64,000 bases of DNA from Gimesia benthica (GCF_009720525.1 NZ_CP043930.1:5592001-5656000), one strand, 5' to 3'. Shown: positions 9,264 through 19,132, counted from the stretch's first letter. The notes: generated from the sequence alone by a model not told the origin. A program made the numbers and translations.

Positions 9264-9497
9264 ATGGCGCTCTATAAGTACAAAGAGTATCTCGAACACG
9301 CGGATCAGCCCGAATTCGACACGCTGCACAACCCGGGTGAAATCTGCCCCCACTCCGGCATCTATCGCTGTGAAACCTGCGGCGACGAGATCGCTTCCAA
9401 CAAAGACAATCCCTTTCCACCACAGAACCACCACCAGCACGCTGAAAACCTGGGACCGATTCAGTGGAAGCTGATCATCATTTCACAGCAGCGGTGA
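9264..9497 (+). CDS. Small zinc-ribbon-like protein
   Basis: A 77-residue cytoplasmic protein with an AAGGAG ribosome-binding site just before ATG 9264. The central motif PGEICPHSGIYRCETCG (residues 24-40), then NPFPP at 49-53 and a late WKLI, resembles small zinc-ribbon/YjzC-like proteins that share a PG..CP.SG.Y.C..CG...FPP pattern. Cys36 and Cys39 form one CxxC; the expected second cysteine pair is replaced by NHHQH (55-59), whose histidines could complete a metal site. Function unknown. It stands alone between a sulfatase and tRNA-Gln. Confidence 0.75.
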   Translation: MALYKYKEYLEHADQPEFDTLHNPGEICPHSGIYRCETCGDEIASNKDNPFPPQNHHQHAENLGPIQWKLIIISQQR

Positions 9498-9611
9498 AGG
9501 GGACACTCTTGATTAGAAGCAGAGGCTCTGCTCTGTGTATGAAATGAATGCAGTTGAAAGCACAAGGGCGAGGCCTGCAGGTCCAGCTTGGGCCTCGTTG
9601 CCTCATATCAA

Positions 9612-9651
9612 TAAAAAAAGCCCTAAACCATTGCTGGTTCAGGACTTTTCA
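9612..9651 (-). terminator. Rho-independent terminator of tRNA-Gln
   Basis: On the minus strand AAAGTCCTGAACCA (9648-9635) pairs with TGGTTTAGGGCTTT (9630-9617) around the tetraloop GCAA, with two G-U wobbles, followed by a T run. It lies just 3' of the tRNA-Gln gene. Confidence 0.9.
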
Positions 9652-9653
9652 AG

Positions 9654-9724
9654 TTGCCCGACTAGGATTCGAACCTAGACTAAATGAGTCAGAGTCATTC
9701 GTGCTACCGTTACACTATCAGGCA
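9654..9724 (-). tRNA. tRNA-Gln (anticodon CTG)
   Basis: The minus strand folds into a full cloverleaf. The acceptor TGCCTGA pairs with TCGGGCA (one G-U), the discriminator is A, the anticodon stem is AATGA/TCATT with loop CTCTGAC (anticodon CTG), and the T-arm is CTAGG-TTCGAAT-CCTAG. It is 71 bases long, and CCA is not encoded. Confidence 0.96.
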
Positions 9725-9784
9725 ATAAATTGTGAGTGAGTTCGCTAAGCTGTGCAGGCGTCGTCACTTGTAGCACTAAGAGGC

Positions 9785-9812
9785 ATTATACGAAAAATTC
9801 TCTGTACGCCAA
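9785..9812 (-). promoter_or_regulatory. Sigma-70-type promoter of tRNA-Gln
   Basis: On the minus strand a perfect TATAAT (9790-9785) lies 16 bases after TTGGCG (9812-9807, 4 of 6 matches to TTGACA). It sits about 60 bases upstream of the mature tRNA-Gln 5' end. Confidence 0.7.
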
Positions 9813-9950
9813 GTCGATCCGGGCGAGAATTTTCTATTCTTTTCAGTCTGCTTAGCTCTTTTACCTGCGCTCAGAGTATGACACTATAGGAGATCAGCAG
9901 GTTCACTGAATAAAGTAACAGTCACCAGTTCGACACAGAAAGCATTCTCC

Positions 9951-10724
9951 ATGCGATTTTGGATCCTTTGCAGCCTGATGCTCTGCCTCCCGGGACTCAC
10001 CCCGCCGGTCCATGCAGATCCCCAACCAGCGTCCGCAGATAAAACAGCACAGAAGAAAGCGTTGCAGCAGGAACTCGAGCAGCAGATTGAGGAACTCTCG
10101 GAACGCATCAAAGCAGCGCCCCGGGAGACGGCCCTCTATTCCCGGCGGGGAGACGCTTACTTTTTTCTGGGGCAGTTCAAACAGGCCGTCGCGGATTACG
10201 ACAAGATGGTCGAACTCGATCCCTCAATCAAAACCTCTCACTGGCGACGGGGGATTGCCTGTTATTACGCTAAACAGTACGCCGACGCTGCCCGGCAGTT
10301 CGAAATCTATCACTCGTTTGATAACGTCGATCGCGAGAACGGGATCTGGCGGTTTTTCTCCCAGTTCCAGGCAAAGGGCCCCGGGGCGGCTCAAAAAGGA
10401 CTGTTGAAGTACGAAAAGGATGACCGCGAACCCTTTCCCGATCTGTATCGCCTGTTTGAAGGCAAAACAACTCCAGACGCGATCCTGAAAGCCATCAACA
10501 CTGCTGAGATCAGCGATCAGGAACGGGAAAAACGCCTGTTTTATGCGAATCTCTATATCGGCCTGAATGAATCGTTGCACGGCCGTAAAGCGAAAGCACG
10601 TACCTACCTGCAGCAGGCGGTCGACAATCAGTGGGGCCCCCGGGCCGGCTTCGGACCCAATTACATGTGGCACACGGGGCGACTGGAGTTACAATTAATT
10701 TCGACTCCCGAGAATCAAAAATAG
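9951..10724 (+). CDS. Secreted TPR-repeat protein
   Basis: The 257-residue protein has a signal peptide (about 1-22, ending VHA) and a charged helix. Two recognisable tetratricopeptide repeats follow, around residues 60-125 (ALYSRRGDAYFFLGQFKQAV and HWRRGIACYYAKQYADAAR). The C-terminal half has helical segments with KARTYLQQAVDNQWGP, a late TPR-like element. The overall plan resembles periplasmic NlpI-type proteins. It is presumed to be a protein-protein scaffold; partners are unknown. It is followed 67 bases later by another secreted TPR protein on the same strand, possibly an operon. Confidence 0.85.
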   Translation: MRFWILCSLMLCLPGLTPPVHADPQPASADKTAQKKALQQELEQQIEELSERIKAAPRETALYSRRGDAYFFLGQFKQAVADYDKMVELDPSIKTSHWRRGIACYYAKQYADAARQFEIYHSFDNVDRENGIWRFFSQFQAKGPGAAQKGLLKYEKDDREPFPDLYRLFEGKTTPDAILKAINTAEISDQEREKRLFYANLYIGLNESLHGRKAKARTYLQQAVDNQWGPRAGFGPNYMWHTGRLELQLISTPENQK

Positions 10725-10791
10725 CTCTCTGCCTGTTCTGGCAGGCTCACTTTCAGCCGAAAGCGTCTTAGACTGAGGGAAAAAGCTCATC

Positions 10792-12162
10792 ATGAATCTG
10801 CATTCGCCGCTCTCAATCGTTTGTCTGTGGACAGCCTTGCTCTCTGTCTGCTTGACGAATCAGTCGCGACTTCCGGCGCAAGACCAGGAGAATCAGCCCT
10901 CTGCCGAGACGGAGCAGGCACAGAAAGCCCAGGCACTCAAACACGCCCAGCAGGGGCAGACCTATCTGAAGCAGAAACACTGGAAAAAGGCGATCGCTGA
11001 ATTTCAGGCGGCCATAAAATTGCAGCCTGAAAACAGCATGCTGCATTATCTGCTCAGTGTCAGCTACCTCGAAGATTCACAAGGCAGTCTCGCCTGGATT
11101 GAAGTGCGTAAAGCGGTGTTGCTGGATCTGAAAAACCAGAATGCCATGCAGCAATTCCTGAAGTTCTGGAGCTTTTTCGATAAGCAGGGCGTTCTCAATG
11201 TCGGAACACCTGAGGTCGAAGTACTGAAACTGCTGGGGCCTCCGGATAGAAAGCAGGAGCAGGGAGCAGATACACGACTGACTTACGGATTCATGTGGCT
11301 GACATTGAGGAATGCCAGTCTGTTCGCGGTCATCGATACGCGGGGGCTGGAAGCGGAATACACCAAAGCTCTGCAGACAATGGAGTTCGAACTGGGACCG
11401 GACTGGCGGGTCGGGTATCGGCTGATGAATGGTACCAGTGCCCTGACCGAGTACGTCACCACCGAGGAGACCGTCCAGAAATATCAGCAACTCTTTTCCA
11501 CACAGCGACTGTTTAAACTGGGTAAAGAAACCTCGGCAGAAGACATGATGAAACGCATGAAGTCCCTGATTGAACAGTCTTATGAGGTCGAAACCTGGAC
11601 TGTGATCTCCGATGGTCAGGATGATGTCATCTTCGAGTGGAAAGTAGCGGCCAGCGATAAGACTCCCGCACAACATGAGATCAATCGAATTGTCCGAGGC
11701 AAACGAGACATCCATCGGCTCGCTTACGTCACGCGGAAGCTCCCGCTCAGCGAGGCAGATCGGAAAAAATGGATCGAAGAGTTAAAATCAGCCCGCGTCG
11801 TTCTCGCGAATCCGGGGAAACAACCACTGACTCCCGAACAGAAAGCCGAACTGGTTAAGCAGTTAACCACCAAATCCCGGGAGATCATCGCCCTGCAACT
11901 CAAATACATTCAGGCGGGCGATGTGGAATCAATGCGCCCCTTCTTCACCGAACGACTCCGCGATCGGATTACCAAAGAGTCCCTGGCCGAAGCAAAAGAG
12001 CAGGCCGCGAGCGCAACTCCTGAGGAGCTTGTCCATTCTGTCACGATCGAAGAGGTCGGAGATGGAATTCAGGCCAAGATCAAAATGAAAAACGGTCGTA
12101 CCCTCACCACGCTGGTCCCCGTCAACAGAAAATGGGAAGCGGACACCATCTGGTTCAAGTGA
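10792..12162 (+). CDS. Secreted protein with N-terminal TPR unit, unknown function
   Basis: A 456-residue protein with an export signal (about 1-24). One clear TPR unit (residues ~45-80) includes QTYLKQKHWKKAIAEFQAAI. A unique middle part follows, with a beta-rich segment after LNVGTPEVEVLKLLGPPDRK that resembles the SmpA/OmlA-type pattern of G.....V...LG.P. The last ~100 residues have an IQAGDVESMRPFFTERLR helix pair. I do not recognise the full-length family. It probably forms a unit with the preceding TPR gene. No terminator is obvious after it. Confidence 0.8.
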   Translation: MNLHSPLSIVCLWTALLSVCLTNQSRLPAQDQENQPSAETEQAQKAQALKHAQQGQTYLKQKHWKKAIAEFQAAIKLQPENSMLHYLLSVSYLEDSQGSLAWIEVRKAVLLDLKNQNAMQQFLKFWSFFDKQGVLNVGTPEVEVLKLLGPPDRKQEQGADTRLTYGFMWLTLRNASLFAVIDTRGLEAEYTKALQTMEFELGPDWRVGYRLMNGTSALTEYVTTEETVQKYQQLFSTQRLFKLGKETSAEDMMKRMKSLIEQSYEVETWTVISDGQDDVIFEWKVAASDKTPAQHEINRIVRGKRDIHRLAYVTRKLPLSEADRKKWIEELKSARVVLANPGKQPLTPEQKAELVKQLTTKSREIIALQLKYIQAGDVESMRPFFTERLRDRITKESLAEAKEQAASATPEELVHSVTIEEVGDGIQAKIKMKNGRTLTTLVPVNRKWEADTIWFK

Positions 12163-12705
12163 TTTGACGCAAACCGCTGTGCTTACCCAATCTGGCACAT
12201 CTGTCTCTCTTTCAGACGCGTTCTTCACCCGATGTGTGCGTGTGTTTACATTCTCACGCCGGATTTCCCTGTAAATGGCCAAAATTATTTCTATTAATTT
12301 TGGAATCGCCGTCTCCAGAAACACCTGTTGTTATTAACACACATCACGTGCAGTAAGTTTTATATATTTAAACACTTACGTCTTAAAATGCTCTCCCCTG
12401 CAGGGGCGTTGATCTCACCGCATTTCGGACCACCCCTACGATTAGCATATTTCGTCTCAACTTAACAACGTGATTATTCCGAAAGATCAGAATAACCGCT
12501 TGTACCCGGATAATCGGAACAGTTTGACATCCGACCGGGGCCAGGGGGGAGAACAGTATCAGGTTTTTACCTGATCGTTCGGATTGACCGGGTTCTGAAA
12601 GGGGGCATGAAGCTCCTGATTCCAGAATCGGGGAGATCTTAGAGGAACGAAGTTGATCGTCTGAAATTGTAAGAGACGAGTTACACATCGACGTTGGAGC
12701 ATTCG
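12163..12705 (+). promoter_or_regulatory. Long 5' region of the adhesin gene
   Basis: These 543 bases lie between the TPR protein and the adhesin, and I see no supported gene in them. They contain a 12-base palindrome (CCCCTGCAGGGG at 12395-12406) and a hairpin (ATCAGGT-TTTT-ACCTGAT at 12558-12575). A TTGACA occurs at 12524-12529 but has no matching -10 at normal spacing. The length and structure suggest a regulated leader for the adhesin; this is an inference. Confidence 0.4.
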
Positions 12706-15700
12706 ATGAACAAATTACGTGTCAGCCTGGCCTGCTTCTTTTTAGCCTCTCAGTATTTACTGGCTTTGGTATCAGCAGCAGCACCTGATGAGAATGGTAG
12801 TGATCAAACTGAGGGACGGACCACGATTGGAGAGCCAGCAGGTTCCGCCATTGTGGGGAGTGTCTCTTCCGGAGGGTTCCGGCATGATTTCACTCCTGCA
12901 AACCAGGTTCAACGAAATGATGTCCCCGGCTTTTCATCCATGAAGGATGTCAGCTACAAGGATGTGCCACAAGGATACATTCCTTATCGCTATCCTGATC
13001 CCCGCACGATGGAAGTCAATGAATTCGTTGACACCGGCGCCGGTTACCAGCCGATGCCCGTCGATGAATTTCATCCGATCTTCCGCCTCGACAAAGGCAT
13101 CGGCGGAGGGATTGGATACGACGACGGTTACTCCAACCTCGGCATGTTGATTCCCTTCACCATTCGCCCCGAACAGAGCATGCTGTTCCTGGATGTCCGG
13201 GCCATGGTTACCGACCAGGGAGCCGGTGGTGTGAACCTCGGTGCCGGATGGCGTGCCTATAGTGAAAATCTCGATAAGATCTTCACCCTCGCAGGTTGGT
13301 ACGACTACGACGACGGCCACTACCAGGATTACCATCAGATTGGTGTCAGTGGTGAAGTCATCGGTCAATACCTGACCGGACGGATTAACGGATACTTCCC
13401 CATCAATAATAATGAAGTTGTCATTTCGAACAACCTGAACGGTGGCGGCTACTTCCAGTCGAACTATATCTTCCTGAACCGTACACGTCGGTCTGAATCA
13501 TCTTACGGTGGTGTTGATGCTGAAATCGGTGGTCCACTACCGGTTCTCGGTAAGTACGGCATCGACGGTTTTGTCGGTGGTTACTACTACAACTCAGACC
13601 ACGACAAGAGTGCCTCCGGTGCCAAGTTCCGGGCGGAAGCCAATATCAATGACTGGTGGCAGATGAGCGTCAGTTACGCCAAGGACTCTGTCTTCGGTTC
13701 GAATGCCTGGATGAATGTCATTCTGACCATTCCCGATGGTCGTTCGAACAAGTGGATGCGTCCCAAGACTCTCCAGCAGCGTATGTACCAGCCTATGAAT
13801 CGTAACTACCGCGTTGTGGCTCACGTTAAAGAGACCATCAACAGCGAAATGGCGATCAATCCGGATGACAATATGCCTTATATCGTACAGCATATCGATC
13901 CAGACTACGGTGCCGCCGGAAATGGTACCTATGAAACCCCCTTCGGTTCTGTCGCTGCCTACAACGCTTCTCCACCAACGGCTGATACAGACATCATCTT
14001 CGTACAGGATGGTAACGAGCTCAACCTCGACGGGCAGATTACCCTGCTGGATAAAGGCGTGGGTGTAACCGGTCAGCGGTTGTTGAGTGAAGCAGTCCAG
14101 CACACCATTAACGTCTTCAACGATGGTAGCATCAGCACACTGAACCTGCCTGGTTACAACCCGGCTGCCAGTCGTCCGACTCTGACCAACACTGCCGGAG
14201 CCGGTGGTGCAGCTGGTGCTGTGGTCGTCGGACAAGGCGGAGCCTGGGAAGTGTCCGGCTTCAACATCAGCGGTACTCGTGCCGGTGGTGCACTGCCTTA
14301 CAACGATGGCATTTACTCCGCAGGCACACGCGGGTTCAATATCAACAACAACTCGTTTGTCCTTTACAACCGTGGTGTGAATGTCACCAACACGGCTGAT
14401 GGCATCGGTATTGTTTCTACCAACACCTTCTCGGGTGATGGGGCTAACTCCTTCCATGGAGCTCTCATCAACCAGAATGCAGGAACTCTGGAACTCTCCT
14501 TCAAGGATAACACGACAACCAACAACCTGGGTGTCGTACCTCCAGGCACGGGAACCGGTTTCGAAATCATTGCCAATGCCGGCAGTACGATCGATGGTGT
14601 AGGAACGGCAGCTGACGGTGTGACGACCCTGGGTATTACCGGGAATACATCCAACAGCAATGGTACCGGGATGATCATCACTGAGAACGGTGGTACTATC
14701 GATACCGATTTCTCGAACAATACTTTCAACAATAACATCAATCCCAATACTGGTCTGCATGTCAACTCGAACGGCGGTACAATCACCTTCCGCAGCTTCG
14801 ATACCATCACGGCAACCAATAACACGGGGATCGGTATCGCGTTCGATGCTACTGCCGGCGGTGTAATTTCCGCTCTGTCAGAAGATTTGAACCAGAACGG
14901 AACACTCGATCCGGGTGAAGATGTGAACGGGGACGGGGTACTGAACCTGGGGATGACCAACATCAACGCCAGCAACAACACCACCGACGGTTTTGTGGCG
15001 ACAGCTGACGGTCCGGGTTCCACCATTAACCTGAATATCGGTAACATCAATGTGTCACCGAACCTCTTTAACAGTAACGGTCAGAACGGTATCAGTCTGA
15101 ATACCGCCAACGGTGGTGCCATTACCGGTAGTATTATCAACAATACCGCGACCGGCAACACCGCAGACGGTTTGGCAATCACACTCAACAGTGGTTCGAT
15201 TGACCTCACCGGCTACGGATCACCGTCCATCGGTAATAACACCTTCACCGGTAACACCGGGAACGGGATGAGTATTACGAATAACGATGGTGGTACCTTC
15301 ACCACGGCACTGATTTCTGAGAACGATTTCAGTGACAATACCGAAGCGGGTCTGTTCTTCGGGGGCAGTGACCTGGGGGCAGCAACAACTGCCACCAATA
15401 CCCTGGGCAGCATCGATTCCAATAACTTCAACCGTACGACTTCTGGAACCTCAGGGATCCTGTTTGATACCAGTGATGTTCGCACCACAGCCACCATCAC
15501 GCGTAACACCTTCATCGGTCGTGCCGGGGCTGGATTCGGTGTCGGCGGTACTGTCGCAGGCACAACCACTGTTCCTGCACCCGGTGGTGTAACGCTGACC
15601 TTTGGTAACCTGGCTTCAGTCGACAACTCGGAAATCAATACCTTCCAGGATAACGGCGATGCCCATATCGGCTTCGTCATGGAAGGTAACACGACAAACC

Positions 15701-17538
15701 AGGTCGACATTGACCAGCACGACTTTAACACGACAACCGATACGGCTCTGAGTACTGACTTCAGTGGTCAGGGGGTTGGCTTCGTCCTGCGGGATACTGC
15801 CACCTATACCGGTACCATCCAGCGTTCTACATTCCAGAACAATGCTGCCTCTGGTCTGTATTACAGTGTCACGGGTAACAATGGTGCTGACTTCGCCTCG
15901 CTCACTAACGTTGTCGTCGGCGGGGCAACAGGCTTCGGTAACACCTTCACGGGCAACGGTGGCAGTGGTCTCGAAGTAATTCGAACCGCCAACGGTGTCG
16001 TTGATAACTTCCAGATTCTGAGTAACACCATGACCGGAAATACTCTGGACGGGATCAGCCTGACCGCCGCCAATGCTAATATTACTGATGACTATACCAT
16101 CAATAACAACACCATTACCGATAACACTGAGAATGGTATCGATATCAGCGTGCAGGCAGATGCCCTGTTAGAGGCAAACATCTCTCAGAACACAATTACC
16201 GGAAACGGTGCCAATGGTATCCGGACGACCGAACAGGTTAACGATCCGACCGACCAGCGGGCTGTCTCTGGTAACTGGACCCAGAACGTAATCACGGGCA
16301 ATACTCTGAGTGGTATTAACCTCGATGCTAACTCTGAGAACCTGGTCATCGGTAGTGCCGTTGATTCCGCACAGGCCAACCTGATCGCGAGCAACGGGGA
16401 TGACGGGTTGTCACTGACTGGCACCGCGGGGGGGGCTGGTCTGACGATCGGATATAACTCCATTCGACAGAACGTCGGAAGTGGTATCGATATGGATGTG
16501 CGACCGGTCAACACGACCAGCATCGTCAACAACGATATTACCCTCAACGGTGGAGATGGTATTGAATTCACTAACTCCGGTGCCTCAGGAACCTACAACC
16601 TGACCGTGACCGGGAACACGATCGACTTCAACAACGGACGTGGTTTCGATGTCCTGGCTCGTCCGGGTTCGCTTGGAGCCTCTGCGTATAACATTACCTT
16701 CAACAATAACGTTGTGAATGCCAACCTCGAAGAAGGGGTCTATGTGGTCTACACTGCCTCCAACAACCAGACACAGAATGTCGCTTCGACAACTGCTCTC
16801 CTGGCTGATGGAAATATCTTCCACGATGTCTTCTTGAGATTTGATATGGATAATAACCAGATCCTGGCTAACGGCTTCAATAGTGGCTTCAGCGCAACCG
16901 GTCTGGTGGTCCGTGTCGGTACGACCAACGCCAGTACCAGTACGACTAACGCCGGCGGCTTTGCCAGCGATGGTCTGGGTAACTTCACTAACTCTGGTGT
17001 GATCATGTCTGTCACCAACTCGACACTCACAGGAAACTTTGGATCGGACGCCTTCTTCGAGTCGTTCACTTCAACTGCCGATCCTGCTGCGACCGCAGGT
17101 ACCTGGGGGGCGACGACCGACCCGACAGCCATCACCACCTTCCAGAGCGACCCACTGGCTCGTTTGGACTTGAACTGGGATAACAACACGATCATCGCCT
17201 CAGATGTGAATAACACTGGTGCCTTCTACAACAATGCTGATACCTTCAAGTCTCGCTTGAATACAAACAGTGTGCCATTCGATGGTCCCTTCACCTCGAC
17301 CACACGTCGTCGTAACGCTCAACGTCAGGCTGCTCGTATTGCGAACCTGATCGATCCAGGTGCTGGAACCTTCCTCTACTCCGGTACCGGAGCCAGTACC
17401 TTCCGGGTTGACAGTACTGGTGACCTCGGGATCTTCATCCTGGATGGCAGCCCCTACACCACAACCGGCGATGCAAACGGTGTCAACTTTGGTGGTACGA
17501 TTACCGGCGAACTGCCCTTCGGTTGGGGACAGTACTAA
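12706..17538 (+). CDS. Inverse-autotransporter-like adhesin with long beta-helix passenger
   Basis: The ~1610-residue protein starts at ATG 12706 (GGAG at 12696-12699; an in-frame TTG at 12694 is rejected). After a signal peptide (about 1-25) comes a region at about 120-370 rich in alternating aromatic/glycine strands (GWRAYSE, GWYDYDDG, GGYYYNSDHDKS, SAWMNV-like ends), resembling the intimin/invasin-type inverse autotransporter beta-barrel. Residues ~400-480 read like a beta-helix cap, and ~490-1480 form a long parallel beta-helix of Asn/Thr/Gly-rich turns (NNTFTGNTGNGM type). An acidic DxNxNGxLDxGEDxNxDG insert at about 727-750 looks calcium-binding. It is likely a surface or outer-membrane adhesin. 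It ends at a strong terminator. Confidence 0.8.
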   Translation: MNKLRVSLACFFLASQYLLALVSAAAPDENGSDQTEGRTTIGEPAGSAIVGSVSSGGFRHDFTPANQVQRNDVPGFSSMKDVSYKDVPQGYIPYRYPDPRTMEVNEFVDTGAGYQPMPVDEFHPIFRLDKGIGGGIGYDDGYSNLGMLIPFTIRPEQSMLFLDVRAMVTDQGAGGVNLGAGWRAYSENLDKIFTLAGWYDYDDGHYQDYHQIGVSGEVIGQYLTGRINGYFPINNNEVVISNNLNGGGYFQSNYIFLNRTRRSESSYGGVDAEIGGPLPVLGKYGIDGFVGGYYYNSDHDKSASGAKFRAEANINDWWQMSVSYAKDSVFGSNAWMNVILTIPDGRSNKWMRPKTLQQRMYQPMNRNYRVVAHVKETINSEMAINPDDNMPYIVQHIDPDYGAAGNGTYETPFGSVAAYNASPPTADTDIIFVQDGNELNLDGQITLLDKGVGVTGQRLLSEAVQHTINVFNDGSISTLNLPGYNPAASRPTLTNTAGAGGAAGAVVVGQGGAWEVSGFNISGTRAGGALPYNDGIYSAGTRGFNINNNSFVLYNRGVNVTNTADGIGIVSTNTFSGDGANSFHGALINQNAGTLELSFKDNTTTNNLGVVPPGTGTGFEIIANAGSTIDGVGTAADGVTTLGITGNTSNSNGTGMIITENGGTIDTDFSNNTFNNNINPNTGLHVNSNGGTITFRSFDTITATNNTGIGIAFDATAGGVISALSEDLNQNGTLDPGEDVNGDGVLNLGMTNINASNNTTDGFVATADGPGSTINLNIGNINVSPNLFNSNGQNGISLNTANGGAITGSIINNTATGNTADGLAITLNSGSIDLTGYGSPSIGNNTFTGNTGNGMSITNNDGGTFTTALISENDFSDNTEAGLFFGGSDLGAATTATNTLGSIDSNNFNRTTSGTSGILFDTSDVRTTATITRNTFIGRAGAGFGVGGTVAGTTTVPAPGGVTLTFGNLASVDNSEINTFQDNGDAHIGFVMEGNTTNQVDIDQHDFNTTTDTALSTDFSGQGVGFVLRDTATYTGTIQRSTFQNNAASGLYYSVTGNNGADFASLTNVVVGGATGFGNTFTGNGGSGLEVIRTANGVVDNFQILSNTMTGNTLDGISLTAANANITDDYTINNNTITDNTENGIDISVQADALLEANISQNTITGNGANGIRTTEQVNDPTDQRAVSGNWTQNVITGNTLSGINLDANSENLVIGSAVDSAQANLIASNGDDGLSLTGTAGGAGLTIGYNSIRQNVGSGIDMDVRPVNTTSIVNNDITLNGGDGIEFTNSGASGTYNLTVTGNTIDFNNGRGFDVLARPGSLGASAYNITFNNNVVNANLEEGVYVVYTASNNQTQNVASTTALLADGNIFHDVFLRFDMDNNQILANGFNSGFSATGLVVRVGTTNASTSTTNAGGFASDGLGNFTNSGVIMSVTNSTLTGNFGSDAFFESFTSTADPAATAGTWGATTDPTAITTFQSDPLARLDLNWDNNTIIASDVNNTGAFYNNADTFKSRLNTNSVPFDGPFTSTTRRRNAQRQAARIANLIDPGAGTFLYSGTGASTFRVDSTGDLGIFILDGSPYTTTGDANGVNFGGTITGELPFGWGQY

Positions 17539-17580
17539 GATCAACAGCATGTGCTGACAACAGCACCTGTTAAAAACAAA

Positions 17581-17617
17581 AACACCATCCTGAAGCAATT
17601 CGGGATGGTGTTTTTTT
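17581..17617. terminator. Rho-independent terminator between adhesin and aminotransferase
   Basis: AACACCATCCTGAA (17581-17594) pairs with TTCGGGATGGTGTT (17599-17612) around GCAA, followed by seven T on the plus strand and preceded by an A-rich run. It can stop transcription of the adhesin and of the convergent aminotransferase gene. Confidence 0.9.
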
Positions 17618-17636
17618 ATGTGTAAATTGAAAACGC

Positions 17637-18836
17637 TTAAGCCGGCGAGAGGAACTGCTCGATCCGGTTCAGACCTTCTTCAATGGTCTGCATGTCGGTC
17701 GCGAAAGACAGACGCACATAACCGGGAGCACCAAAGGCATCACCGGTGACCAGTGCCACATGGGCCTCTTCCAGCAGGGCGGTACAGAATTCGGTTGCGT
17801 CTTTCACAACCTTGCCACCCCCCAGAGGCTTATTGAAGTGGGCACTTACGTTGAAGAACGCATAGAATGCGCCACCAGGTTCAGCGAAGCTGATGTCCGG
17901 GAACTTGTGCAGCCGTTCCAGTACGTAAGCGCGACGTTCTTTGAACGCGGCCAGCATCTCCTCCACGCTGTCCTGGGTTCCTGTCAGAGCAGCGATCGTG
18001 GCTGCCTGACTGATGCTGCACGGGTTGGATGTTTCCTGGCTCTGCAGCTTGGTCATCGCAGCGGAGACTTCCACTGGAGCGATCGCCCAGCCAATACGCC
18101 AGCCGGTCATCGCGTAGGCTTTACTCACACCACTGACGATAATCGTCCGTGCAGCGACTTCGGGACCGAAGGACGCAAAGCTGCGGAATTCCGATCCTTC
18201 GTAGATCAGTTTTTCGTAGATCTCGTCAGACATCACCGCGACATCTTTTTCGACAGCCACTTTGGCCAGTGCTTCCAGTGTCTCGACAGTGTAGGCTGCA
18301 CCGGTCGGGTTGCAGGGGTTGTTGAGCATCATCAGCTTGGTTTTGGGAGTGATCGCCGCAGCGAACTGTTCTGCACTCATGCAGAAGCCACTCTCTTCAC
18401 TGGTTTCGACCATCACGGGAGTCGCGCCCGTCAGTTCGACCAGGGCGCTGTAACTGACCCAGTAAGGCGTGGGGATGATCACTTCATCGCCGGGACCACA
18501 CAAGGCGGTCAGCACATTGTGGATTGAGTGCTTGGCACCGTTGGAGACCACAACCTGGCTCGGCTGAAAGCTCAAACCGTAATCCCGCTGGTAGGCATCG
18601 CAGATCGCCTGTTTGACTTCCGGAGTTCCCGCGGCCGGGGTGTAGTGAGTCTGGCCGGCGTCCATGGCTGCTTTGGCAGCATCACAAATGTGGGCCGGGG
18701 TGTTGAAGTCCGGCTCTCCCAGGGTGAACTCATAAACCTTGACCCCGGTGCTTTTCAGTTCCTTGGCCTTCGCTGCAGCGGCAATCGTGGCGGATGGTTT
18801 CAGTTTCTGAACAGTTGAGGAGAGCTCCATCGGCAT
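17637..18836 (-). CDS. Class I aminotransferase (aspartate aminotransferase type)
   Basis: A PLP-dependent aminotransferase, about 399 residues from ATG 18836. Visible landmarks are GEPDFNTPAHI near the N-terminus, NPCNPTGAAY, DEIYEKLIY, and the PLP lysine in SGVSKAYAMTGWRIGW, followed by SQETSNPCSISQAA and a C-terminal VRLSFA block holding the substrate-carboxylate arginine. This is the Ib subgroup of aspartate/prephenate aminotransferases. The frame stays open to 18887, but the family's first conserved residues (ELSSTVQKLKPSAT) begin right after 18836. Ribosome-binding sites are weak, so the exact start is uncertain. Monocistronic, ending at the shared terminator; about 300 bases lie upstream with no gene seen. 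Confidence 0.93.
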   Translation of the reverse strand: MPMELSSTVQKLKPSATIAAAAKAKELKSTGVKVYEFTLGEPDFNTPAHICDAAKAAMDAGQTHYTPAAGTPEVKQAICDAYQRDYGLSFQPSQVVVSNGAKHSIHNVLTALCGPGDEVIIPTPYWVSYSALVELTGATPVMVETSEESGFCMSAEQFAAAITPKTKLMMLNNPCNPTGAAYTVETLEALAKVAVEKDVAVMSDEIYEKLIYEGSEFRSFASFGPEVAARTIIVSGVSKAYAMTGWRIGWAIAPVEVSAAMTKLQSQETSNPCSISQAATIAALTGTQDSVEEMLAAFKERRAYVLERLHKFPDISFAEPGGAFYAFFNVSAHFNKPLGGGKVVKDATEFCTALLEEAHVALVTGDAFGAPGYVRLSFATDMQTIEEGLNRIEQFLSPA

Positions 18837-19132
18837 AATAGCGGTCTTCTTATCTGAATACATCAAAGTTAGTGGATCTGAATACACTGTCAGATCTCAA
18901 TTTTCCCCACACACGACACCGGGGAAACGAAAAAGTTCGTAAACACCTGATTCTTTTCACCCACGGGGAAAGCGTCAAGTCTCGGGTGCCCCTGTTTGTA
19001 AAACGAACGGGAATCTCAGGCCGCAGAGCCGCAGGGAAAGCGATTTCAAGCCCCGGATGCAACGAACTGCCGACAGGCGGGAACAAAGATACCGGTAGTG
19101 TCGTTTTTCCGATATACAGGTCTGGATAACCC

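Noticed and set aside
12524-12529. A perfect TTGACA upstream of the adhesin
   Set aside because: No TATAAT-like element lies 15-19 bases downstream, so it is not called a promoter.
13594-14760. A 388-codon minus-strand open frame inside the adhesin
   Set aside because: It is opposite a well-supported repeat protein, with Val/Ile/Gly bias caused by the repeat on the other strand.
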